Positions 25,851-34,051 of a stretch of 36,136 bases of DNA are shown here, piece after piece. The stretch is from Candidatus Crickella merdequi. Its GTDB lineage: Bacteria > Bacillota > Clostridia > Peptostreptococcales > Anaerovoracaceae. The notes below the pieces were generated by a model. The model did not search any database. It had not been told where the DNA came from and saw only the letters and a list, made by a program, of their open reading frames with translations. Where the stretch lies: assembly GCA_018064645.1 (NCBI GenBank), contig JAGHUT010000054.1, positions 1 through 36,136 of the forward strand. Direction: 5' to 3'. The translations under genes were made by a program, and so were the position numbers. Position 1 is the stretch's first letter, and each line of letters begins with the position of its first letter.

Positions 25851-26747
25851 ATGGGATTATTTGAGAACAAATCTACATTCAGAAGATTTATTGACAGCAT
25901 TACTAATGTAATTGCAGACAATCCTACATTAGATGATGATTTCTTCGAAGAGCTTGAGGAATCTCTTGTTATGGCAGATATTGGTATTGATACTGCCGAG
26001 AAGATTATGGTTCAGCTCAAAGAAGTGATTAACAAGAAATACATTACAAAGCCTGAGAGAATTATGGATGAACTTAAAGTCATTATTGAAGGCCTTGTTG
26101 ATAAGGGTGAGCGCAACAAGCTTTGCGATGAAACACCGCTGGTCATTCTCATGATCGGTATTAATGGTGGCGGTAAGACGACATCAATCGGTAAAATTGC
26201 CAACAAGATTGTTGTAAGCGGTAAGTCTGTAATGCTTGCAGCAGCCGATACTTTTAGAGCTGCTGCTGCTGAACAGCTTGAGCAGTGGGGTCAGAGAGTT
26301 GGAGTAAGAGTAATAAGACATGAAGAAGGTACAGATCCTTCCGCTGTCATTTATGATGCTATTCAGTCAGCAAAAGCAAATTCAACGGATGTTCTTATTG
26401 TTGACACTGCCGGAAGACTTCAGAATAAGGGCAATCTTATGAAGGAGCTTGAGAAGATGAGCCGTGTCATTACTAAAGAATTCCCTGATGCAAAAAGAGA
26501 GAATCTCCTGGTGCTTGATTCTACAACAGGTAAGAATGCAATCAGCCAGGCTAAGGAATTCTCAGAGATTACGGATATAACAGGTATAGTTCTTACAAAG
26601 ATGGATGGAACCGCTCGTGGCGGAATATCTATTACAATTTCCGACGAGTTTGATCTTCCTATCAAGTTCATCGGCATGGGCGAAGGAATGAACGACCTGC
26701 TTGAATTTAACGCGAAGGATTTCGCAGGAGGAATATTTAATGAGTAA
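25851..26747 (+). CDS. ftsY: Signal recognition particle receptor FtsY
   Basis: This 298 aa protein has an N-domain helical bundle (about 1-85) and an SRP-type GTPase: G1 G-I-N-G-G-G-K-T-T-S-I-G-K, the D-T-F-R-A-A-A-A-E-Q-L insertion-box segment, G3 D-T-A-G-R, and G4 T-K-M-D-G. It lacks the long acidic A domain of some FtsY proteins, common in Firmicutes. FtsY docks ribosome-SRP complexes at the membrane. G-T-A-R-G-G replaces the more usual G-T-A-K-G-G, a mild change. The start follows AGGAGA, 26 bases after smc; the 3' end overlaps der by eight bases. smc-ftsY linkage is typical. Confidence 0.96.
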   Translation: MGLFENKSTFRRFIDSITNVIADNPTLDDDFFEELEESLVMADIGIDTAEKIMVQLKEVINKKYITKPERIMDELKVIIEGLVDKGERNKLCDETPLVILMIGINGGGKTTSIGKIANKIVVSGKSVMLAAADTFRAAAAEQLEQWGQRVGVRVIRHEEGTDPSAVIYDAIQSAKANSTDVLIVDTAGRLQNKGNLMKELEKMSRVITKEFPDAKRENLLVLDSTTGKNAISQAKEFSEITDITGIVLTKMDGTARGGISITISDEFDLPIKFIGMGEGMNDLLEFNAKDFAGGIFNE

Positions 26748-28059
26748 ACCGGTACTTGCTGTTGTAGGCAGACCAAATGTAGGTAAATCTACTTTTTTTA
26801 ACAGAATAATTGGTGAGAGAAGAGCTATTGTAGAGGATATTCCTGGTGTAACAAGAGATAGAATCTACGCCGAAGCAGAGTGGAATGGCAAGGAATTCGC
26901 TATTATCGACACTGGCGGAATAGAAGCGAAGACTGATGATACTATTCTCTCCCAGATGAGAGACCAGGCTGTAATGGCTATGGAGATGGCTGATGTCATA
27001 ATCTTCATGGTAGACGGTAAGGAAGGTCTCACAACAGCTGATAGAGATGTTGCGACAATTCTCAGAAGAACAGGTAAAGAAGTAATTCTTGTTGTTAACA
27101 AGATAGATGTGCCTGAGAGATTGTACGATAATATCTATGATTTTTATGAGCTTGGTTTCGGTGAGCCTATTGGAATCAGTTCAGTGAACATGCTGAATCT
27201 TGGAGATCTTCTTGACAGAATCATTGAGGGATTCCCTGAAGAAGCATACGAGGAGGATGATGATACAGTTAAGATTGCTATAATCGGCAAGCCTAATGTA
27301 GGTAAATCGTCAATGGTTAATGCTCTCACAAAGGAGAATCGTGTAATTGTATCGCCAATTGCCGGTACAACAAGAGATTCAATCGATACACCTTTCACAT
27401 ATAATGATCAGAAGTATACGCTCATTGATACTGCAGGTCTCAGAAGAAAAAGCAAAGTGTATGATGACATTGAAAGATACAGCGTTATCAGAGCTATTGC
27501 GGCAGTAGAGCGATGTGATGTGTGTGTTCTTATGATCGACGCAGTTGAAGGTCTTACTGAGCAGGACAAGAAGATTGCCGGCATCGCTCATGAAGAGGGC
27601 AAAGGTCTTCTCATTGTTGTCAATAAGTGGGATCTCATAGAAAAAGAAACAAACACTATGAGAGACTATGAGAGAAAAATCAAAGCTGAGATGCTTTTCG
27701 CATCATATGCTACTGTACTTTTTACATCTGTAGTTACAAAGAGAAGAATCTATGATGTAATCGAAAAGTGTGAAGCTATTCAGAAGATGAGAACGATGAG
27801 AATCACAACTGGAAAGCTTAACAGCATTCTCGAGGACGCAATCATGATGCAGCAGCCGCCACAGGACAAGGGAAGAAGGCTGAAGATTTACTACGCTGCA
27901 CAGATTGGAATTTGTCCACCGCTTTTCAGCTTCAACATCAATGACAAGAAACTCATGCATTTCTCATATGCTCGTTATCTCGAGAATAAGATAAGAGATG
28001 CATATGGATTTGAGGGAACTTCAATCAAATTTATATATAAAGAGAAGAGAGGAGAATAG
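26740..28059 (+). CDS. der: Ribosome assembly GTPase Der (EngA)
   Basis: The protein is 439 aa from ATG 26740, behind AGGAGG and overlapping ftsY by eight bases. It contains two tandem GTPase domains, the defining trait of Der: first P-loop G-R-P-N-V-G-K-S-T (residues about 10-18) with D-T-G-G, N-K-I-D; second G-K-P-N-V-G-K-S-S (about 185-193) with D-T-A-G, N-K-W-D. A C-terminal KH-like domain follows. Der is an essential factor in 50S subunit maturation. It lies two bases before the plsY-gpsA fusion, the usual order der-plsY-gpsA in Firmicutes. Confidence 0.97.
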   Translation: MSKPVLAVVGRPNVGKSTFFNRIIGERRAIVEDIPGVTRDRIYAEAEWNGKEFAIIDTGGIEAKTDDTILSQMRDQAVMAMEMADVIIFMVDGKEGLTTADRDVATILRRTGKEVILVVNKIDVPERLYDNIYDFYELGFGEPIGISSVNMLNLGDLLDRIIEGFPEEAYEEDDDTVKIAIIGKPNVGKSSMVNALTKENRVIVSPIAGTTRDSIDTPFTYNDQKYTLIDTAGLRRKSKVYDDIERYSVIRAIAAVERCDVCVLMIDAVEGLTEQDKKIAGIAHEEGKGLLIVVNKWDLIEKETNTMRDYERKIKAEMLFASYATVLFTSVVTKRRIYDVIEKCEAIQKMRTMRITTGKLNSILEDAIMMQQPPQDKGRRLKIYYAAQIGICPPLFSFNINDKKLMHFSYARYLENKIRDAYGFEGTSIKFIYKEKRGE

Positions 28060-28061
28060 GT

Positions 28062-29819
28062 ATGCCAAAGGAAGTAGTACTAGTTCTGATTGGAATTTTT
28101 GCATATGCTATTGGCTGCATTTCACCATCAATCATGCTTGGCAGACTTGCAGGAATAGATATTAAGAAAGAAGGCAGCGGTAATGCCGGAACAACAAATA
28201 CACTTAGAGTCCTTGGTGGTAAAGCTGCGCTTATCGTTCTTTGCGTAGATATTCTCAAAGGCTTTATTGCAGTAAAAACAGGATATCAGATTGGTCGTGA
28301 GTATGGTGCAATGATTGCTTTTGCATGTGTTGTACTTGGTCACGTTTTCCCTGCTATTCATAAGTTCAAAGGTGGAAAGGGCGTTGCAACATGCTTTGGT
28401 GCCGCTCTTGCCCTTGATTTCCCGAGTGCATTTGCACTTCTTGTGATTGCTGCAATTGGAGTAGGCTATTCAAGAAAAATGTCTGTTGGATCAATGCTGG
28501 CAGCAGTATGCTATCCACTTCTTATGTGGTTCTACATGCCAGATCATCCTAACTTCATTTATGGAGCTATTGTAATGGCATTATTCGTGCTGTTCACACA
28601 TAGATCAAACATCAAGAGACTCATTAAGCATGAGGAGCCTAATCTTAATCTGGGCGACAAGCTTGGTTTATTCAAAAAGCAGGATGATTATGATGAATCT
28701 GAAAAATCAGATGATGAGGTTCCTGCAATGGCTCATGCAGATGCAGTTGCTCAGGAATTTGTTGAGCCGGAACCTGTAGATTATTATGAAGGAATTGAGA
28801 TTCCACAGCTTGGCAAAGAAGAAAAGCTTAACATTGGAGTAGTAGGTAGCGGAAGCTTTGGTACGGCTGTCGCTAACATGCTTGTTCACAATGGTCATAA
28901 TGTAACTCTTTTCGGCAGAAATAAAGAAGCTATTGACAAGATGAGAGAGACAAGGATGAACGAGAAGTATCTTCCATATGTAATTCTCAGCGATAAGATT
29001 AAATACACAAATACACTTAAGACGGCAGTTAACAATAAGGATATCGTAGTATTTGCTGTTCCTGCACAGAGCTTCAGAAATCTTTCAAAGAGAGCTGTTA
29101 AGAACTTAAAGGAAGATGCAGTTGTCGTTAACCTTGCTAAAGGTATCGAGCAGAAGACTCTTAAGAGAATGTCTGAAATTGCAGAAGAGACAATGCCTGG
29201 TGTACCTTATGTAGTTTTATCAGGACCTTCACATGCAGAAGAGGTAGTAAGAAATTACCCATCAGCACTTGTTGCTGCTTCAGAGAACAAGGATGCAGCA
29301 GCTAAGGTTCAGGATGCATTTATGAATGACAAGTTCAGAGTTTATACTCACGATGATGTTACAGGTGTTGAGCTTGGTGGTGCTATTAAGAATGTTATTG
29401 CTATTGCTACAGGTATTTCAGACGGAAAGAAGTTCGGTAACAATGCAAGAGCTGCACTTATGACAAGAGCTACACATGAGATCAGCAGACTTGGCAATGC
29501 AATGAATGCTGATCCTGCAACATTTGCAGGTCTTACAGGTATTGGTGATCTTATGGTTACATGTTCAACGAACCTGTCCAGAAACAGAAGATGCGGTCTT
29601 TTCATCGGCCTTGGTCTTACTCCAGAGGAGGCTGTAGAAAGAGTTGGTTCAACTGTTGAAGGATTCTATACTGCAAAAGCTGCAAAGCAGCTGGCAGATA
29701 AGCTTGGCGTAGATATGCCTATTACGCAGACAACATACAAGGTGCTTAAGGGAGATATTACTCCTGACGAAGCGCTGGATATGCTTATGTTAAGAGACAA
29801 GAAGGAAGAAACTAAATAG
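28062..29819 (+). CDS. plsY-gpsA: Fusion of glycerol-3-phosphate acyltransferase PlsY and NAD(P)+ glycerol-3-phosphate dehydrogenase GpsA
   Basis: One uninterrupted 585 aa frame joins two enzymes usually made from adjacent genes. Residues 1 to about 195 are PlsY: several membrane segments with G-S-G-N-A-G-T-T-N, G-H-V-F-P-A-I-H-K-F-K-G-G-K-G and H-R-S-N-I-K-R-L. Residues about 196-255 form an acidic, proline-containing linker. Residues about 256-585 are GpsA: the dinucleotide motif G262-S-G264-S-F-G267, Lys360 in A-K-G-I-E, Lys443 in A-I-K-N-V, and G-L-T-G-I-G-D. GpsA reduces dihydroxyacetone phosphate to sn-glycerol-3-phosphate; PlsY acylates it with acyl-phosphate from PlsX. An in-frame ATG at 28728 (residue 223) has GAGG eight bases before it, so a soluble GpsA form might also be translated. 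Start ATG follows AGAGGAG. Confidence 0.93.
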   Translation: MPKEVVLVLIGIFAYAIGCISPSIMLGRLAGIDIKKEGSGNAGTTNTLRVLGGKAALIVLCVDILKGFIAVKTGYQIGREYGAMIAFACVVLGHVFPAIHKFKGGKGVATCFGAALALDFPSAFALLVIAAIGVGYSRKMSVGSMLAAVCYPLLMWFYMPDHPNFIYGAIVMALFVLFTHRSNIKRLIKHEEPNLNLGDKLGLFKKQDDYDESEKSDDEVPAMAHADAVAQEFVEPEPVDYYEGIEIPQLGKEEKLNIGVVGSGSFGTAVANMLVHNGHNVTLFGRNKEAIDKMRETRMNEKYLPYVILSDKIKYTNTLKTAVNNKDIVVFAVPAQSFRNLSKRAVKNLKEDAVVVNLAKGIEQKTLKRMSEIAEETMPGVPYVVLSGPSHAEEVVRNYPSALVAASENKDAAAKVQDAFMNDKFRVYTHDDVTGVELGGAIKNVIAIATGISDGKKFGNNARAALMTRATHEISRLGNAMNADPATFAGLTGIGDLMVTCSTNLSRNRRCGLFIGLGLTPEEAVERVGSTVEGFYTAKAAKQLADKLGVDMPITQTTYKVLKGDITPDEALDMLMLRDKKEETK

Positions 29820-29821
29820 GA

Positions 29822-31147
29822 ATGGCAAACTTATATCACATTATTACTTACGGTTGTCAGATGAATGAACACGATTCTGAGAATATTGCAGGTCTCCTCG
29901 AGGCCATGGGTTATGAGTATGCAGATGATGCATATGAAGCAGATATCGTAGTAATGAACACCTGCAGTATTAGAGAGAATGCTGACAAAAGATTTTTTGG
30001 TGTACTTGGACAGTTCAAGAAACTTAAGAAGACCAATCCTGACTTCATCCTCTGTGTCTGTGGATGCATGCCGCAACAGCCAAGAGTTATTGAAGAGATT
30101 AAGAAGAGTTTCGCATGGGTTGATGTAATCTTTGGAACTCAGAATATTAAGCAGTTCCCTGAACTCCTTGATGCAAGAATCAGGACAGGCAGGAAACAGA
30201 TGGCGATAATCGATAACAATCCTGTTGTTGAAGAAGATATGGAGCCTAAGAGAGTTTTCAGACATAAGGCTCTTGTCAACATTACATATGGATGTAACAA
30301 CTTCTGTACATATTGTATAGTGCCTTATACAAGAGGTAGGGAAAAGAGCAGAACTATTAAGGACGTGAAGTGTGAGGTTGAGAGACTTTGTGCAGACGGC
30401 GTTAAAGAGGTCATGCTCCTTGGACAGAATGTTGATTCGTTTAAAGATGCTGCAACTGGTGGCACTTTTGCTGACCTTCTCAGAGAACTTGATACTGTAG
30501 ATGGCCTTGAAAGAATCAGATTCATGACATCCCATCCAAAAGATATTTCTGATGACATGATCAGCTGCTATCAGACATGCAGTAAGCTTTGTCATAATAT
30601 TCATCTGCCTGTTCAGTGCGGTAATGACAGAGTGCTTAAGAGAATGAACCGTCATTATGACAGAGCAAGATATCTCGACAGAGTTGCCAAGCTTAGAGAA
30701 GTGTGTCCTGACATAACAATTTCAACAGATATAATTGTTGGATTCCCAGGTGAGACAGAAGAGGAATTTGAAGACACTCTCTCACTTTGCAAAGAAGTGA
30801 GATATGATTCTGCTTTTACCTTTATTTATTCTCCAAGAGAGGGAACTCCTGCGGCACGTTTTGAGGACCAGATTCCTGAAGAAATCAAACACGCACGTTT
30901 CGATAGACTTGTTGACTGTATAAACGAGATATCTCTCGAAAAGAACAAGTGCTACGTAGGAGGTACTTACGATGTGCTCGTTGAGGGAATAAGCAAGAAT
31001 GATGACTGTATCTACAGTGGCAGAACAGATGGATTTAAACTTGTTAATTTTACAGTACCTGAAGGCATCGCCCTTACAGATGGTACCATTGTAAAAGTAC
31101 AAATTACAGATGCAAAGACTTTCAGTCTTGAGGGAAGACTTATTTAA
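29822..31147 (+). CDS. miaB: tRNA-2-methylthio-N6-isopentenyladenosine-37 synthase MiaB
   Basis: This 441 aa methylthiotransferase has the N-terminal cluster cysteines C12 (T-Y-G-C-Q-M-N-E-H-D-S-E), C48 (N-T-C-S-I-R-E-N-A) and C82 (C-G-C-M). The radical SAM triad is C158, C162 and C165 (G-C-N-N-F-C-T-Y-C), and a TRAM domain forms the C-terminus. The G-C-Q-M-N-E-H-D segment is typical of MiaB rather than of RimO or MtaB. It adds a methylthio group to i6A37 in tRNAs reading UNN codons. The start follows the fusion gene stop by two bases, with a modest AAGGAAG upstream. Confidence 0.94.
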   Translation: MANLYHIITYGCQMNEHDSENIAGLLEAMGYEYADDAYEADIVVMNTCSIRENADKRFFGVLGQFKKLKKTNPDFILCVCGCMPQQPRVIEEIKKSFAWVDVIFGTQNIKQFPELLDARIRTGRKQMAIIDNNPVVEEDMEPKRVFRHKALVNITYGCNNFCTYCIVPYTRGREKSRTIKDVKCEVERLCADGVKEVMLLGQNVDSFKDAATGGTFADLLRELDTVDGLERIRFMTSHPKDISDDMISCYQTCSKLCHNIHLPVQCGNDRVLKRMNRHYDRARYLDRVAKLREVCPDITISTDIIVGFPGETEEEFEDTLSLCKEVRYDSAFTFIYSPREGTPAARFEDQIPEEIKHARFDRLVDCINEISLEKNKCYVGGTYDVLVEGISKNDDCIYSGRTDGFKLVNFTVPEGIALTDGTIVKVQITDAKTFSLEGRLI

Positions 31148-31164
31148 TAGCAACAGGAGCAGTA

Positions 31165-32646
31165 ATGGCAGAGACTTTCAATTACATTATTGAATTTCTA
31201 ACAGTTGGGCACATAGTGAACATCATTTATGTGCTCAATTTAATTATTGCGTTTGTTATTATTTTTGTAGATAAGAAGGACCCTTCGGCAACAATGGCGT
31301 GGATTATGATTCTTTTCATTGTTCCTGTTGTCGGCTTTGTGTTCTATATGGTATTTTCCCAGCATATATCGAGACTTAAGATCGATAAGGTTCCGCCAGA
31401 GGAAATGCGACTAGGCACTTACATGCTCGAGGAGCAGATGAGAGAGCTTAATTCAGTGCACCTTGCCAATTACAGCAAAGTTCTCGATAAATGGAAAGCA
31501 ATGGTAATGCTCAACCTTGACTACAGCGGTTCAATTCTTACTGCTAACGAAAGTGTTGAGATTATTACAGATGGTAAACACAAGTTCCATAAACTCTTTG
31601 ATGATATCAGGAATGCGGAGAAGAGTATCTGCCTCTGCTATTTCATTATCAAAAACGATATTGTAGGAAAGAAACTTATCAGTCTTCTTACAAAAAAAGC
31701 TGCAGAAGGTGTCGAAGTAAGGCTGCTTATGGACGCCATGGGAAGCAAACAGATTACCAGATTCCAGCTTAAAGAATTTGAAGAGGCTGGCGGTAAATAT
31801 GCTTTCTATTTCAAGCCAAGGATAAGACACTTGTTTATCAGATTCAATTATCGCAACCATCGAAAGATAGCTGTAATCGATAACAGAATAGGATATATAG
31901 GAGGGTTTAATGTAGCCAGAGAATATGCAGGCTACAAGAAGAGATTCGGCTACTGGAGAGATACTCATGTAAGAATTATCGGAGATGCGGTCAAGACAAT
32001 GAATTACAGATTCTTTCTTGACTGGCGTTATGCCACAAATGAACAGTTTGATTTCGTAAATGAGGTTCGCAACAATCCATTAAATTTAATTGATGGAGAT
32101 ATTCCGATTCAGGTGGTATCCTGTGGTCCTAACTCTCCAAGAGAAGAAATCAAGCTTGCCATGATGAAGATGATTACTGGTGCCAAAAGCAGAGTCTTTA
32201 TTCAGACACCGTATTTTGTACCGGACAAGGCAATTATGGAGTCTCTTCTTATGGCGGCAAGATCAGGCGTTGAGGTGAATTTGATGATTCCATGCATGCC
32301 GGACCATCCGTTTGTATACAGAACCACATTATATAATGCAGGCGAGTTACTTAAAGAGGGGGCACACGTATATATATATGAGAATGGATTTCTTCATGCC
32401 AAAACACTTAGTGTTGACGGAGAAGTTTGTACTGTTGGTTCAACAAATTTCGATATAAGAAGTTTCAAACTCAACTTCGAGACAAACGCATTTATCTATG
32501 ATAGTGAAGTCTCAAAGAGAATGGAAGCTTTTTTCATTAAGGATCTGGAGAAAAGCAGACCTTATACCCTTGAGGACAGAGCAAATATTTCGACATTAGA
32601 GAAAGCTCTCGAATCTATTTCCAGACTTTTAACAGAAATACTATAG
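31165..32646 (+). CDS. cls: Cardiolipin synthase (phospholipase D superfamily)
   Basis: This 493 aa protein has two N-terminal transmembrane helices (about 13-37 and 43-65) and two HKD motifs: H232-x-K234-x4-D239 in N-H-R-K-I-A-V-I-D, and H411-x-K413-x4-D418 in H-A-K-T-L-S-V-D. This layout is that of bacterial cardiolipin synthases, which condense two phosphatidylglycerol molecules to cardiolipin and glycerol at the membrane. The start ATG follows CAGGAG. It sits ten bases before the MurT-like gene. Since the same run contains plsX and the plsY-gpsA fusion, lipid synthesis genes are grouped. Another PLD-type phosphatidyltransferase activity cannot be excluded. Confidence 0.93.
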   Translation: MAETFNYIIEFLTVGHIVNIIYVLNLIIAFVIIFVDKKDPSATMAWIMILFIVPVVGFVFYMVFSQHISRLKIDKVPPEEMRLGTYMLEEQMRELNSVHLANYSKVLDKWKAMVMLNLDYSGSILTANESVEIITDGKHKFHKLFDDIRNAEKSICLCYFIIKNDIVGKKLISLLTKKAAEGVEVRLLMDAMGSKQITRFQLKEFEEAGGKYAFYFKPRIRHLFIRFNYRNHRKIAVIDNRIGYIGGFNVAREYAGYKKRFGYWRDTHVRIIGDAVKTMNYRFFLDWRYATNEQFDFVNEVRNNPLNLIDGDIPIQVVSCGPNSPREEIKLAMMKMITGAKSRVFIQTPYFVPDKAIMESLLMAARSGVEVNLMIPCMPDHPFVYRTTLYNAGELLKEGAHVYIYENGFLHAKTLSVDGEVCTVGSTNFDIRSFKLNFETNAFIYDSEVSKRMEAFFIKDLEKSRPYTLEDRANISTLEKALESISRLLTEIL

Positions 32647-32656
32647 GAGACAAGAT

Positions 32657-34051
32657 ATGCTTAGATACTACATAGCATTATGGGCTGCCAAATTATCTCT
32701 GGTTGCTCTAAAGATTACAAAGCATAATGGAACTAATTTTCCTGGTATAGTTGCACTGAGGATTTGTCCGGACTTTCTTACCAGAGTTGCTAAGCCGGAG
32801 ACAATTATCGGAGTGACAGGTACTAATGGTAAGACAACTGTAAGTAACCTTATTAAGGATGCTCTTGCTGTTAAAGGCGTTCAGGTGCTTTCTAACAGTC
32901 ATGGAAGCAACATTGCAACAGGTGTTGCCACTTCATTCATGAATGGTGTAAACATATTCGGTAAGTGCAGATATAAGATGGCAGTACTTGAAATCGATGA
33001 AAGATCAGTTACTAAGTTTTTCCCTGCATTTGAACCTGATTACATGATTGTAAATAATCTTACAAGAGATTCAATTATGCGTAATGGACACCCTGAATAT
33101 ATTGCGGGAATTCTTACTAAATATATGCCGGCCAAGACTAAGCTGATTATCAACGGTGACGATCTTATCGCATGCTCTGTATCTCCTGATAATGAGAGAA
33201 AATACTTTGGCATCAGCAGAATGGATACTGATGTCGAAGAGTGCATTAATCTCATTAACGATATGATGATCTGCCCTGAGTGTAATGAGATGCTTAAGTA
33301 CGACTACCTGAGATATCATCACATCGGTAAGGCATATTGTCCTAACTGTGGCTTCAAATCACCTGAGTGTGATTATCTTGGTGTTAATGTTGATACAGAT
33401 GCTATGTCAATCAATGTTGTAGAGAAAGCTGAACCATTAAATGAGACAGTTTCTTACAAGCTGATTAACGACAGTGTGTTTAACATTTACAATGTTGTTG
33501 CGCTTGTGGCTCTACTTAGAGAAATCGGCTACAGTTCTGCCGATGTTAAAGAAATGCTTGAAGGAATCGAGATCGTTAAGACAAGATTCAACGAGAAGCA
33601 GTTCGGAACATACACATTCATCAGACAGATGTCAAAGGAAAAGAATGCGCTGGCATCTTCAAGAGTATTTGACTATGTATCATCAAGACCGGGAGATAAG
33701 GAGCTTGTTCTGATGATGAACTGCCTTGGCGATACTAAGACATGGTCAGAGAATATGTGCTGGCTATACGATTGTGATTTCGAGTTCCTGAATAATGACA
33801 GCATCAGGAACATTGTAGTTACAGGCGAAAGAGCAAAAGATTACTATCTCAGACTTCAGTATGCAGGAGTTCCTGTCGATAGAATAACAATTGTACCTGA
33901 TGAAAAAGATATTCCTTCAGGTCTTAAGCTTTTCCCTTATTCAAATGTATATCTTTTCTATGGAACTGATTCTCTTGAACTGTCATATGTGATTGGAGAG
34001 GCCATTGAAGAAACAATGAAAAAGAAAGTTGCAGAAGGAGGGGACAGATAA
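32657..34051 (+). CDS. murT: MurT-like Mur ligase with zinc ribbon and DUF1727 domain, divergent
   Basis: This 464 aa protein has the MurT architecture. The ATP loop G-V-T-G-T-N-G-K-T-T lies at 52-61, with E-I-D-E near 115, and a four-cysteine zinc ribbon has C206-x2-C209 and C228-x2-C231. A DUF1727 C-terminus ends near 455. MurT activates the alpha-carboxyl of D-Glu in lipid II, and GatD supplies ammonia from glutamine for amidation. Two conserved segments differ from the family as I recall it: the F-R-D-Q-L-D-R-Y-G-E stretch reads T-R-D-S-I-M-R-N-G-H (136-145). The D-x-S-W segment, said to hold the Asp of the shared glutaminase triad, reads N366-M-C-W. Stop and next start overlap (TAATG). 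A paralogue with another acceptor is possible. Confidence 0.8.
   Translation: MLRYYIALWAAKLSLVALKITKHNGTNFPGIVALRICPDFLTRVAKPETIIGVTGTNGKTTVSNLIKDALAVKGVQVLSNSHGSNIATGVATSFMNGVNIFGKCRYKMAVLEIDERSVTKFFPAFEPDYMIVNNLTRDSIMRNGHPEYIAGILTKYMPAKTKLIINGDDLIACSVSPDNERKYFGISRMDTDVEECINLINDMMICPECNEMLKYDYLRYHHIGKAYCPNCGFKSPECDYLGVNVDTDAMSINVVEKAEPLNETVSYKLINDSVFNIYNVVALVALLREIGYSSADVKEMLEGIEIVKTRFNEKQFGTYTFIRQMSKEKNALASSRVFDYVSSRPGDKELVLMMNCLGDTKTWSENMCWLYDCDFEFLNNDSIRNIVVTGERAKDYYLRLQYAGVPVDRITIVPDEKDIPSGLKLFPYSNVYLFYGTDSLELSYVIGEAIEETMKKKVAEGGDR

Noticed and set aside
28640-28830. The plsY-gpsA fusion as a sequencing artefact
   Set aside because: A single missing stop would need an intergenic region to be open in frame. 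The linker is instead 60 acidic, low-complexity residues without stop codons. It cannot be excluded without reads but is unlikely.
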